NCBI GenBank assembly: GCA_016286585.1
Contig: JAEETC010000012.1
Coordinates: 1-45,770 of the forward strand
DNA length: 45,770 nucleotides
Reading direction: 5' to 3'
From: Prevotella sp.
Lineage (GTDB): Bacteria > Bacteroidota > Bacteroidia > Bacteroidales > Bacteroidaceae
Shown here piece after piece: positions 8,743 through 16,307 of the stretch. Position numbers and translations under genes: made by a program. The notes beneath the pieces are model-generated. The model saw only the letters and a list, made by a program, of their open reading frames with translations. It made no database searches and was not told the origin of the DNA. The first letter of the stretch is position 1. Each line of letters opens with the position of its first letter.

Positions 8743-8770
8743 TCTTAATTCTTAATTCTAAATTCTCAAT
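8743..8770. repeat. Heptamer repeat TTAATTC
   Basis: Four tandem heptamers (TTAATTC twice, then TAAATTC and TCAATTA) between the trxA hairpin and the stop of the minus-strand small gene. The same heptamer class recurs at 25301-25370. Confidence 0.6.
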
Positions 8771-8880
8771 TAGAACGGTCCGTGGCCCATGCACGAGGTC
8801 GTGCTAATCGCCGTCAAGAATGCCGTGAGCGCGGCTACTAACACCTTCACCGCCAGCTCAATCATCCGCTGCTTCTTCAT
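8770..8880 (-). CDS. Smalltalk-like small protein (36 aa)
   Basis: Short minus-strand ORF from the ATG at 8880: MKKQRMIELAVKVLVAALTA, then FLTAISTTSCMGHGPF. It has a positively charged start, one hydrophobic helix (about residues 8-26) and the ending TTSCMGH. From memory this pattern matches the Bacteroidales family named smalltalk (about 32-36 residues, hydrophobic with a Ser/Thr-Thr-Ser-Cys near the end). The upstream sequence AAAAAAGGAGATGAGTGT contains a GGAG Shine-Dalgarno-like site 7 nt before the ATG, rare in this window. Family members often lie beside an HU-like gene and an N-acetylmuramoyl-L-alanine amidase; neither is present here. Function unknown. Confidence 0.65.
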   Translation of the reverse strand: MKKQRMIELAVKVLVAALTAFLTAISTTSCMGHGPF

Positions 8881-9115
8881 ACACTCATCTCCTTTTTTCA
8901 ATCACGAATCACACTGATTTTCCCACAGAAGAATTTCTCTTTCATCCAGCCGCAATCTGCGTGGTTGAAATTGAAGTCACTTCTGGCCGAAGATCCTGCC
9001 TTAGCGCACCTCGCACAGCTGAGCCGCCGGACCTTTCTTCTGGCAGAAGTAAATATTATTTACCAATGATTAGGGCAGCCTTGAGCTGCCCGTTTTCTTC
9101 TGTTTCCGCGCTCTG
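8881..9115. other. Non-coding stretch with hairpin; possible gene remnant or small RNA
   Basis: No convincing gene. On the plus strand, GGGCAGC-CTTGA-GCTGCCC at about 9073-9091 followed by GTTTTCTT looks like a terminator, although no plus-strand gene leads into it; GTAAATA-T-TATTTAC lies just before it. On the minus strand a start-less frame of about 53 codons ends just before the smalltalk-like gene and includes HADCGWMKEKFFCGKISVIR; it may be the decayed end of an upstream partner gene. Both readings are speculative. Confidence 0.35.
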
Positions 9116-9203
9116 GATTTTAGTCTATCTAAAGATTGATTTTCAACTAACTAAACCTGCCTTTTAGTTATACTAAAATCCAGCTTTAATTTAAGCTGTT
9201 TTT
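9116..9203. repeat. 22-bp-period array (copy 2)
   Basis: Three clear 22-bp units (9116-9137, 9138-9159, 9160-9181) and a decayed fourth (9182-9203). Unit 1 is GATTTTA-N7-TAAAGAT, unit 2 GATTTTC-N7-TAAACCT, unit 3 CCTTTTA-N7-TAAAATC. The middle segment GTCTATC of unit 1 is identical to that of unit 19613-19634 in copy 3. Confidence 0.75.
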
Positions 9204-9251
9204 TACGATATAATAACAAATCCAATTTGTAAATATGTTTCAACACTATTA

Positions 9252-9433
9252 TGCATGTTGCATGTTGCATGTTGCATTTTCATGTTTTCATTCGAAAATC
9301 AGTTGCTTAAAATCTTATATATTATATATATTATAATATATATAATATATAAGATTTATTATTATACTTTTCTCCCTGCCTGCAACGATTTTCAAAATCG
9401 ATTTTGCAACATGCAACATGCAACATGCAACAA
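9252..9433. repeat. Nested palindrome of about 180 bp with TTGCATG heptamer arms
   Basis: The outer left arm (9253-9276) is TTGCATG repeated about three times and the outer right arm (9405-9431) is its inverse (CATGCAA repeats). The next layer pairs TCGAAAATC-type sequence (9292-9300) with its approximate inverse near 9387-9400. The core 9311-9356 is a perfect 46-bp A/T palindrome beginning AATCTTATATATT. The whole could form one long hairpin or cruciform. No gene is inside. Confidence 0.85.
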
Positions 9434-9445
9434 ACTGTCTTTCCC

Positions 9446-9856
9446 TTACCAGCCGACGGTGCGTGTGCCGTCGGCATTTTCTTTGATGGTGACCTTGACG
9501 GCATCGTCGGGTAGGACTTCGTCAATGAGTTCCGGCCACTCGATGAAGCAGAGGGCATCGCTGTAGAAATAGTCCTCGTAGCCCATGTCGTAGACCTCTT
9601 CCAGCTTCTTGATGCGGTAGAAGTCGAAGTGGAAGATACGTCCACCGTCGGCTGCCGTGTATTCGTTGACGATGGCGAAGGTGGGGGAGGTGACGACATC
9701 GGTGACGCCAAGTTCCTCGCAGACGGCCTTGATGAACGTGGTCTTGCCGGCACCCATGCTGCCGTAGAAGGCGAACACGCGACTGTCGCCGATGTGACTG
9801 ATGAACTGACGGGCTGCCTCGCGGATGTGTTCTAAGTCTTTGATCTCTATTTCCAT
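9446..9856 (-). CDS. tsaE: tRNA threonylcarbamoyladenosine biosynthesis ATPase TsaE
   Basis: ATPase partner of TsaB and TsaD in making t6A37 of ANN-decoding tRNAs. 136 residues with the Walker A motif GSMGAGKTT at residues 32-40, the SPTF motif (VVTSPTFAIVNEY), HFDFYRI and FIEWPE, all typical of the family. It starts 2 nt after the porX stop and is the last gene of the aroA-porW-porX-tsaE unit. The link to type IX secretion genes is probably only operonic. Confidence 0.93.
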   Translation of the reverse strand: MEIEIKDLEHIREAARQFISHIGDSRVFAFYGSMGAGKTTFIKAVCEELGVTDVVTSPTFAIVNEYTAADGGRIFHFDFYRIKKLEEVYDMGYEDYFYSDALCFIEWPELIDEVLPDDAVKVTIKENADGTRTVGW

Positions 9857-9858
9857 AA

Positions 9859-11436
9859 TTATCTTTTCTTTCCTGTGAGTGTGATGAGGGGGACGATCAT
9901 CTCTTCCATCGAGATGCCGCCGTGCTGGAACGTGTCGCGGTAGTAGGACACGTAATAATTGTAGTTGTTGGGGTAGGCGAAGAAGGAGTCGCCCGTGGCG
10001 AAGACGTAGCTGGTGGAGAGGTTGGGCGCCGGCAGCAGGGCCTTCTGGGGCTCACGGATGACGAAGAGGCTCTTGTCGTCGTGGGCGAGGTTCTTGCCGA
10101 GCTTGTAGCGCAGGTTGGTGTTCGTGTTGCGGTCGCCGACAATCTTTACGGGCTGGGTGCAGCGGATGCTGCCGTGGTCGGTGGTGACGATGATCTTGGC
10201 ATCGGTCTGTGCCAGCTGTCGGAAGAAGTCGGCGATGACGGAGTGCCGGAACCAGGAGAGGGTGATCGAGCGGTATGCACTCTCGTTGCTGGCCAGCTCG
10301 CGCACCATCCGCGACTCTGTGCGGGCGTGGCTGAGCATGTCGATGAAGTTGAACACCACCACATTCAGTTGGTGCTTCTCCAGATTCTGCCACTGCTGCA
10401 TGAACTTCTCGGCATCGGCAGAGTTGTTGACCTTATGGTAGGAGAAGGTCTCCTTGCGGCGGTAGCGATCCAGCTGGGTGCGGATGAGGGGCTCTTCGTT
10501 GAGGTTCTTGCCTTCCTCTTCGTCTTCGTCGACCCACAGGTCTGGGAACATCTGGGCTATCTTGTTGGGCATGAGTCCGCTGAAGATGGCGTTGCGCGCA
10601 TACTGGGTGGCCGTGGGCAGGATGCTGCAGTAGAGGTCTTCGTCGATTTCGAACTGGTCGCTGAGCTCGTTGGCGAGAATGCGCCACTGGTCGTAACGGA
10701 AGTTGTCGAGCACGACGAGGAACACTTTCTTGCCGCTGCTGAGCTGGGGGAACACCCGGGTCTTGAAGATCTCGGGAGAGAGGATAGGACGAGTCGCGTC
10801 ACCGTCTCTTCCACGTGAGGGGTCGAGGGTGGTAATCCAGTCGAGGTAGTTCTTCTTGATGAACTTTGCGAAGCCGCTGTTGGCCTCTTCCTTCTGCATC
10901 TGCAGCATCTCGGTCATGCTGCTGTCGGTGGCGCTGAGCTCCAGTTCCCAGTGTACGAGCCGCTTGTAGACGTCCACCCAGTCTTTCCACTCCCTGCAGT
11001 CGAGGATCTGCATGGCTATCTGCTGGAAGTTCTGTTGATACTGGCTCTGCGTGACCTCGGTCTCTATCTCGCGGCGGTGGATGTTCTTCTTCAGTGACAA
11101 CAGTATCTGATTGGGGTTGACGGGCTTGATGAGGTAGTCGGCAATCTTCTGTCCGATGGCCTGCTCCATGATGTGCTCCTCCTCGCTCTTGGTGACCATG
11201 ACGACGGGCAGCGACGGCTGTAGCTCCTTCATCTTCTGAAGGGTCTCGAGACCGCTCAGTCCAGGCATCTGCTCGTCGAGCAGCACCAGGTCGAAGTTAC
11301 GCTCCCGGCATTGGTCGATGGCGTCGGTACCGTTGGAGACGGTCACCACCTCATAGCCTTTCTTCTCAAGGAACAACAGATGAGCCTTTAACTGCTCAAT
11401 CTCGTCATCCACCCAAAGTAATAATCCATTTGTCAT
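9859..11436 (-). CDS. porX: Response regulator with PglZ domain, type IX secretion regulator PorX
   Basis: 525 residues. Residues 1-120 form a receiver domain: acidic pocket D10/D11 (LLWVDDE), phosphoacceptor D54 (VLLDEQMPG), T82 and K104 (LIKP). After a helical linker, residues about 210-520 form a PglZ, alkaline-phosphatase-like domain with VVLDNFRYDQW and the metal-binding TDHGS near residue 415. This REC-PglZ architecture without an HTH is that of PorX, which is described as partner of the kinase PorY and the ECF factor SigP in controlling T9SS genes and as a phosphodiesterase. Start at 11436 because the upstream frame runs through a heptamer spacer and into porW. It lies next to porW, another T9SS gene. 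Confidence 0.88.
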   Translation of the reverse strand: MTNGLLLWVDDEIEQLKAHLLFLEKKGYEVVTVSNGTDAIDQCRERNFDLVLLDEQMPGLSGLETLQKMKELQPSLPVVMVTKSEEEHIMEQAIGQKIADYLIKPVNPNQILLSLKKNIHRREIETEVTQSQYQQNFQQIAMQILDCREWKDWVDVYKRLVHWELELSATDSSMTEMLQMQKEEANSGFAKFIKKNYLDWITTLDPSRGRDGDATRPILSPEIFKTRVFPQLSSGKKVFLVVLDNFRYDQWRILANELSDQFEIDEDLYCSILPTATQYARNAIFSGLMPNKIAQMFPDLWVDEDEEEGKNLNEEPLIRTQLDRYRRKETFSYHKVNNSADAEKFMQQWQNLEKHQLNVVVFNFIDMLSHARTESRMVRELASNESAYRSITLSWFRHSVIADFFRQLAQTDAKIIVTTDHGSIRCTQPVKIVGDRNTNTNLRYKLGKNLAHDDKSLFVIREPQKALLPAPNLSTSYVFATGDSFFAYPNNYNYYVSYYRDTFQHGGISMEEMIVPLITLTGKKR

Positions 11437-11440
11437 ATCA

Positions 11441-11475
11441 TCTGTAAACTGTAAACCGTAAACTGTAAACCATCC
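11441..11475. repeat. Heptamer spacer between porW and porX
   Basis: Tandem CTGTAAA/CCGTAAA heptamers, the reverse complement of the TTTACAG family seen at 32595-32632 and 40292-40336. They fill the 40-bp gap between the two genes. Confidence 0.7.
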
Positions 11476-11476
11476 T

Positions 11477-14400
11477 TTACCAAAAATCATCGCCGAAGTC
11501 GAAGTCCTGAACTTTCGGCTGGGGTTTGTTCTGCGGGAACAGGTCATCGTCGTCTGTCCCGTCTTCATCGGCATCCTCCTGCGGCTCTCCCTGGTCTTCG
11601 ATGTCGGGCTGCGGCACGTCTTCGGGGATGATCAGCAGCTGTTCCTCGCTGATCTTCATGGGTATGAAGGTGTCCTCGTAGAACTGCAGGTAGTCGTCGT
11701 AACTGTATCGGGTGCCGAGCAGGGGCAGGTTGGAGTCGCCGATGATGAGGCTCCGGCAGCCCTTGACGGCCTCGTTCATCGCGGCGTCGGCATAGAGCTG
11801 GCGCGCGTATTGCAGGGCCTCGTCGTAGTTGAGGAAGCCGCTGATCAGCATACGGTGCAGCCCACGGTCCTCGTCGATCTGTATGTCGAAGTTACGGACG
11901 AGGAAGTTGGTGAAGTTGTAGCGGGCCATATTGTAGAGCAGCTGGTTCTCGTTGATGGAGTCGGGCTCGTAGGCGAGGATGAACAGGAAGCTCTGGTCGC
12001 GCCTTGCGTCGAGGGTATCCTGACGGGTGGAGTCGGCGGTGAGGGTGATATCTCGCCGCGACCAGACGTCGCCGATGTCGAACTTGCCGCCGTGCAGCCG
12101 TCTCCCTTCGTTCACGCCCTTGATGATCATACCGGCCATGCTGCTCACTTCGCTTTCGGGGAAGCGCTCAACGACTTCGTTCAGGCGGCTGATGCAACTG
12201 TCGCCCTGGCCTTCGTTGAGGTAGCTGAGGCCTTCGATGAAGAGGAACTTGTCGCGGTGCTCACCCTGCGGGAAGCGTGATGCCGAGAGCCGGGCATTGG
12301 CGGTCACCATCTCGAAGCGGTCTTGCTTGAAGCCTTCGTAGGTGGAGGCATAGAGCGAGTCCTCGATATGTTCGCCGAAGCGGGCGTTCTCCTCATAGTA
12401 GGGATCTGTGAGCAGGATGGTCCATTCGCTCTCGGGATAGAGTGTCTTCAGACGGTTGAGACAGGTGTCGGCCTGTGCCACATCGTTTTGTCGGGAATAG
12501 AGGAGCCAAAGGTGGTACCAGGCCTCGTCGAGATGCTCATAGTCGTGGTAGTTGTCGGTAAGCCGCAGCAGGTGGCGCTCACTGAGCGTCAGGTTATCGA
12601 GCTTGTCCTTGAAGATGATGCCGGCATGGAAGAGCCCGTCCTGGATGATGGCGTGGCTGGCGGCCTTCTGCTCGTCGGTGAAGGGTATCTGAGCCAGGTA
12701 GTATTCGCGTTCATGGGGATCGTTGGCCAGCGAGTCAGTCGGTGCCGGAACCTGATCTATTGGGGCGATGCTGTCGGTGGGGGCTATGCTGTCGGCCATT
12801 TCCGCTGTTTCCGGATTCTCTTGACTGTCTGTCTCTTCCGTGTCCTCTTTCTCTTCTGACTCTGGCGTCGTCCTCACCACAGTCACGTTCGTGCGCTGCC
12901 AGTTGTCTTTGTTCTCGCGCCGACCCCATTGTTGCTGGAAGGTGGTCTTTCCCTGGTTCACGGCCATGGGGTTGTAGAAATACCACTGGCCGTTGCCCTG
13001 TTGCGTGGCCTGAGGCGTCGTGGTCTGCGTCTGCCGACCGGTCATCATATCGTCGCCTCTGGCAGCCTGTTGTTGTGCCAACTCCTCGGCTTCGGCGTCG
13101 AGTCTGGCCTCACGCTCCTCCTTCTCCTTCTGCTTCAGTGCCTCGATCACACGGTCGATGGCCTCCAGCCGTTCCTTTTCGGGCATCACCGACAGCTCCA
13201 GCAACGAGTCCTGCAGGTGGATGGCCTCGGTATGGGGCACGAGCTCGTCGAGCACCTTCGAGCGGTACGACAGCTCCTCGTAGTCACTCCGTTCCTGGTC
13301 GAGCAGTCCGATGGCCTCGCCATAGCAACGGTGGGCGTCGCCGAACCGCTCCATCTGCCAGTACAGGTTGCCGAGCGTTAACAGCAGTACGCCTTTCTCG
13401 ATGCCGTTGCGGGTGGATTCCTTGTTTCCTTTCTCGTAGGCGCCGATGGCCTGCAGCGTGTCGTTCTGGGCCAGGTAGATGTTGCCGATGGCGTAGTACA
13501 CCTGGTCGAGGTATTCTTTGTTGTTGTCGTTGGCTGCCATTCGCTTCAGACGACTGATCATCTGCTTGGCGTTGCCCTGTGCCATCACCTCGGTCTGTGC
13601 GATGCGGGCGTTGAACTCCAGCTCGTAGGCCGGATGACAGCCCACGGTCTTGCCGAAGGCCTTATATGCTTCCTCGCGGTGCCCCAGCAGGTTCTGGATC
13701 TGTCCCATGAGGAACCACTCCCTGGCGCGCTGTGCGTTGCGCCGCTCGTGCTTGATGACCTTATAGAGATAGGGCACGGCCTTCTCGTAATCGCCCAGAC
13801 GGATATAGTAGTCGGCGTAGGTGTAGTCCCAGTCCTTGACGGTCCGGTAGTCTACCGAGTCGCGGCTCATGTTGCGTATCACGTCCTCTGCGTCGTAGAG
13901 CCATCCCAGTTCGGTATAGCACTTGGCCAGCCACGCTTTGGCCAGGCCGCTCTGCATGGGCTGCGACGGATAGAGGCGGCTCATGTACGAGAAGGTGGCA
14001 GCAGCCTCATCGAAGGCACCCTTCTGGAACTGGGCCTTGCCCAGTAGCATCCAGGCCTTCCAGAGGAACGGGTTGTATTCCTTGCGGCTGAGCCATTCGC
14101 GGTCGCGGGCGGATTTCTTCTTGTTGCCCTTCCATTCGGGCTTACCCTTGATGCTGTGCAGGCGGATGGCCTTCTCGCTCTTCTCGATGGCGCGCTCAAA
14201 GCTGCCCTTGCCCAACTCCATGCTCTGCTTGTTGCCCACCGTGTAGAGGGGTATCAGCTCGGTGTAGTTGTCCTTGTTGCCTTTCTCCTTCTCCAGATTG
14301 CCGTCGATGAAGGCCTGCTGACCGTTGTAGTAGATGTTGTAGCGGGCGGTGAGCGAATGGTACAGGCGGTTCGTGGCCGTGTTCTTGTGCATGTCGCAGG

Positions 14401-14647
14401 AATGTAAGAAGGAAGAAGAAAGAAGGAAAAATATCAAGATGGAAGAATACAGAGGCTTTTTGTTCTTTCTTTTATCTACTTCTTCCAATAAACAATGTAT
14501 CTTGCATTCCCCTTTGTCGGCCTCGGTGCATGAGGAGCAGTCATGCCCCTTTTCGATCGTGTCCTTTCCCTTATCGAATCGGTTGGCTATGGCGGCAATC
14601 ACCCCCAGCACCACGATCATCCCTATGCACACCCAGGCAAACGTCAT
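11477..14647 (-). CDS. porW: PorW/SprE-like TPR lipoprotein, in frame with an upstream small Cys-rich membrane protein
   Basis: The open frame encodes 1056 residues. Residues 1-58 look like a separate small protein: a membrane helix (FAWVCIGMIVVLGVIAAIA) then a Cys motif (C37xxC40, C48, C52). Residues 67-84 look like a lipoprotein signal with lipobox FLHSC (C84). Residues about 90-560 contain TPR-like helices, and QWYFYNPMAVNQGKTTFQQ is a conserved PorW/SprE segment. A second TPR region and an acidic tail with Asp-rich runs follow. PorW is an outer-membrane lipoprotein of the type IX secretion machinery needed for gliding or secretion. A TTG at 14488 could start the lipoprotein separately; there is no ATG between the two parts. 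The linker DNA is a heptamer repeat (14404-14452), so the single frame may result from repeat insertion or a lost stop. Confidence 0.8.
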   Translation of the reverse strand: MTFAWVCIGMIVVLGVIAAIANRFDKGKDTIEKGHDCSSCTEADKGECKIHCLLEEVDKRKNKKPLYSSILIFFLLSSSFLHSCDMHKNTATNRLYHSLTARYNIYYNGQQAFIDGNLEKEKGNKDNYTELIPLYTVGNKQSMELGKGSFERAIEKSEKAIRLHSIKGKPEWKGNKKKSARDREWLSRKEYNPFLWKAWMLLGKAQFQKGAFDEAAATFSYMSRLYPSQPMQSGLAKAWLAKCYTELGWLYDAEDVIRNMSRDSVDYRTVKDWDYTYADYYIRLGDYEKAVPYLYKVIKHERRNAQRAREWFLMGQIQNLLGHREEAYKAFGKTVGCHPAYELEFNARIAQTEVMAQGNAKQMISRLKRMAANDNNKEYLDQVYYAIGNIYLAQNDTLQAIGAYEKGNKESTRNGIEKGVLLLTLGNLYWQMERFGDAHRCYGEAIGLLDQERSDYEELSYRSKVLDELVPHTEAIHLQDSLLELSVMPEKERLEAIDRVIEALKQKEKEEREARLDAEAEELAQQQAARGDDMMTGRQTQTTTPQATQQGNGQWYFYNPMAVNQGKTTFQQQWGRRENKDNWQRTNVTVVRTTPESEEKEDTEETDSQENPETAEMADSIAPTDSIAPIDQVPAPTDSLANDPHEREYYLAQIPFTDEQKAASHAIIQDGLFHAGIIFKDKLDNLTLSERHLLRLTDNYHDYEHLDEAWYHLWLLYSRQNDVAQADTCLNRLKTLYPESEWTILLTDPYYEENARFGEHIEDSLYASTYEGFKQDRFEMVTANARLSASRFPQGEHRDKFLFIEGLSYLNEGQGDSCISRLNEVVERFPESEVSSMAGMIIKGVNEGRRLHGGKFDIGDVWSRRDITLTADSTRQDTLDARRDQSFLFILAYEPDSINENQLLYNMARYNFTNFLVRNFDIQIDEDRGLHRMLISGFLNYDEALQYARQLYADAAMNEAVKGCRSLIIGDSNLPLLGTRYSYDDYLQFYEDTFIPMKISEEQLLIIPEDVPQPDIEDQGEPQEDADEDGTDDDDLFPQNKPQPKVQDFDFGDDFW

Positions 14648-14665
14648 TTCTACAGTGGTAGCAAA

Positions 14666-15919
14666 TTATTCACTTTTCACTTCAAATCCTGCGATTTCAA
14701 GGTCTTCCCAGAACCGTGGATAGGACTTCGTGACCACCTCCGGATGGTTGATCTTCAGTCCCGGCACCTTGAGTGCGAGGGGTGCGAAGGCCAGGGCCAT
14801 GCGGTGGTCCTCGTAGGTGTCGATGCCTGCCTCAAGTGTAGGCTCGCAGCGCTCGCCGTCCCATAACAGTTCGCTGTCGTTGCGGTCTCTGAGTACATAG
14901 CCAAGCTTCCTCACCTCTTTCTTCAGGGCCTCGATGCGGTCGGTCTCTTTGATCTTCAGCGTCGACAGGCCGGTGAAGTGGAAGGGGATGCCCTTGGCCA
15001 GACAGGTCACGACAAAGGTCTGTGCCAGGTCGGGCGCGTTCACGAAGTCATACTCCAGCTTGGGCACACAGATGCCGTTGCGCTTCAGCGTGACCGTCTG
15101 CGGCACGCCCTCCTCCTTATTCTCGAACACGGTCTTCACGCCGAGCAGGCTGAAGATGTAGCGTGTGATCGAGTCGCCCTGTTTGGAGCCGTTTGTCAGT
15201 CCCGTCAGTCTGACTGTCGTTTCTGGGTCGTCACAGATGGATACCATCTCATACCAGTAGCTGGCGGCGCTCCAGTCGTTCTCGATGAAGTAGTTGCGGT
15301 TCTTGTAGGGCTGCGGCTCCACGGTGATGGTGTCGACCGAGGTCCATTCCGCATGGGCGCCGAATTCGCCCATCATCCAGAGCGTCAGGTCGATATAGGG
15401 TCGCGAGATGATGTCGCCCGTCAGTCGTAGCGTGAGACCTTTCTTCAGCATCGGTCCGATCATCAGCAGGGCGGAGATGTACTGCGAGCTGATGTTGCCG
15501 CAGACCTCCAAGAGTCCGCCTTCCAGCGACTGTCCCGTGATGCGGAGTGGGGGGAATCCGGTCTCGCCGGTGTAACTGATGTCGGCACCCAATCCACGCA
15601 GCGCGTCCACCAGTACCCCGATGGGACGGTGCTTCATGCGTTCGGTCCCCGTCAGCGTGTGAGTGCCGCGCATCACGCTCAGGTAGGCCGTCATGAATCG
15701 CATAGCCGTTCCCGCTGCCTTGATGTTGATCTCCTCTGGCATGTAGCGGATGGCGTTGATGATCACCTCAGTATCGTCGCAGTCGCTCAGGTTCTCGGGC
15801 ATGATGCGCCCTCCGCTGAGCGCATAGATGATGAGTGCGCGGTTTGAGATACTCTTTGAGGCCGGTAGTTCGATGGTTGTGTCCAGTCTCTGTGGTGGCG
15901 TTAGTCTATATGATGTCAT
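14666..15919 (-). CDS. aroA: 3-phosphoshikimate 1-carboxyvinyltransferase (EPSP synthase)
   Basis: Transfers enolpyruvate from PEP to shikimate-3-phosphate in chorismate synthesis. 417 residues; visible motifs are the N-terminal LPASKSISNRALI (PEP/S3P-binding KSxSNR), GTAMRFMTAYLSV, and near the C-terminus LKIKETDRIEAL (KETDR) and DTYEDHRMALAFAPLAL (DHRMAM-like). Slightly shorter than E. coli AroA (427), as usual in Bacteroidetes. First gene of the unit with porW, porX and tsaE; a complete promoter lies 33 nt upstream. Confidence 0.94.
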   Translation of the reverse strand: MTSYRLTPPQRLDTTIELPASKSISNRALIIYALSGGRIMPENLSDCDDTEVIINAIRYMPEEINIKAAGTAMRFMTAYLSVMRGTHTLTGTERMKHRPIGVLVDALRGLGADISYTGETGFPPLRITGQSLEGGLLEVCGNISSQYISALLMIGPMLKKGLTLRLTGDIISRPYIDLTLWMMGEFGAHAEWTSVDTITVEPQPYKNRNYFIENDWSAASYWYEMVSICDDPETTVRLTGLTNGSKQGDSITRYIFSLLGVKTVFENKEEGVPQTVTLKRNGICVPKLEYDFVNAPDLAQTFVVTCLAKGIPFHFTGLSTLKIKETDRIEALKKEVRKLGYVLRDRNDSELLWDGERCEPTLEAGIDTYEDHRMALAFAPLALKVPGLKINHPEVVTKSYPRFWEDLEIAGFEVKSE

Positions 15920-15952
15920 TACTTTTTTAATTTTTCACTTATAATTAACGTG

Positions 15953-15960
15953 CAAAGTTA
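15953..15960 (-). promoter_or_regulatory. aroA operon promoter, -7 box
   Basis: Reverse strand TAACTTTG with TTG (minus strand, 15981-15983) exactly 20 bp upstream. Also serves porW, porX and tsaE unless internal promoters exist. Confidence 0.75.
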
Positions 15961-16054
15961 CACATTATTATTCGCATGAGCAAAAAACATCAGTAAAAAA
16001 CGTTCTTTTTTGAAAAAAGTTCGCCTAAAATTTGCATATTCCGAAAAAACTGTG

Positions 16055-16062
16055 TACTTTTG
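16055..16062 (+). promoter_or_regulatory. tRNA-Pro promoter, -7 box
   Basis: TACTTTTG with TTG at 16032-16034 exactly 20 bp upstream; 44 nt before the mature tRNA. Confidence 0.7.
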
Positions 16063-16106
16063 CACCCGCATTCGACGATTAAGGGTCGGTGCCAAGCAAA
16101 AAGGAT

Positions 16107-16179
16107 CGGGATTTAGCGCAGTTGGTAGCGCACACGTCTGGGGGGCGCGAGGTCGCTGGTTCGAGTCCAGTAATCCCGA
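16107..16179 (+). tRNA. tRNA-Pro(GGG)
   Basis: A 73-nt cloverleaf can be folded by eye: acceptor CGGGATT/AATCCCG with discriminator A, D-stem GCGC/GCGC, anticodon loop CTGGGGG (anticodon GGG, reading CCC and CCU), a 5-nt variable loop, and T-arm GCTGG-TTCGAGT-CCAGT. The anticodon stem has one A-C mismatch and a G-U pair. CCA is not encoded, so Cca (gene at 25890) must add it. The C at position 1 and the G at 72 are typical of tRNA-Pro. A terminator follows directly. Confidence 0.9.
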
Positions 16180-16190
16180 CAGAAGCAGAA

Positions 16191-16220
16191 AAGCGAGCAA
16201 CGAAAATTGCTCGCTTTTTT
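16191..16220 (+). terminator. Rho-independent terminator after tRNA-Pro
   Basis: Stem AAGCGAGCAA/TTGCTCGCTT with loop CGAAAA, then a run of six T. Confidence 0.9.
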
Positions 16221-16231
16221 CATGTTATGCC

Positions 16232-16277
16232 ATTAATAAAATCCCCGCAGCCGGCTGGCTGCGGGGATTTTATTAAT
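16232..16277. terminator. Bidirectional terminator between tRNA-Pro and the LruC lipoprotein gene
   Basis: Perfect 21-bp arms (core ATCCCCGCAGCC and its inverse) around the loop GGCT, flanked by A/T tracts on both sides. It would stop transcription from either side of this convergent junction. Confidence 0.85.
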
Positions 16278-16307
16278 GGTGATGAATGATCATCTCACAG
16301 AGATAGT

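Noticed and set aside
8961..9167. Plus-strand ORF of 68 codons
   Set aside because: No recognisable protein features; crosses a terminator-like hairpin and the 22-bp array.
9255..9566. Plus-strand ORF of 103 codons
   Set aside because: It is a translation of the large palindrome and the antisense of tsaE; Ile/Tyr-rich run reflects the A/T core.
14666..15919. Fusion or frameshift in aroA
   Set aside because: All EPSP synthase motifs are in one frame with normal length.
16010..16276. Plus-strand ORF of 88 codons
   Set aside because: Runs through the promoter, the tRNA-Pro gene and two terminators.
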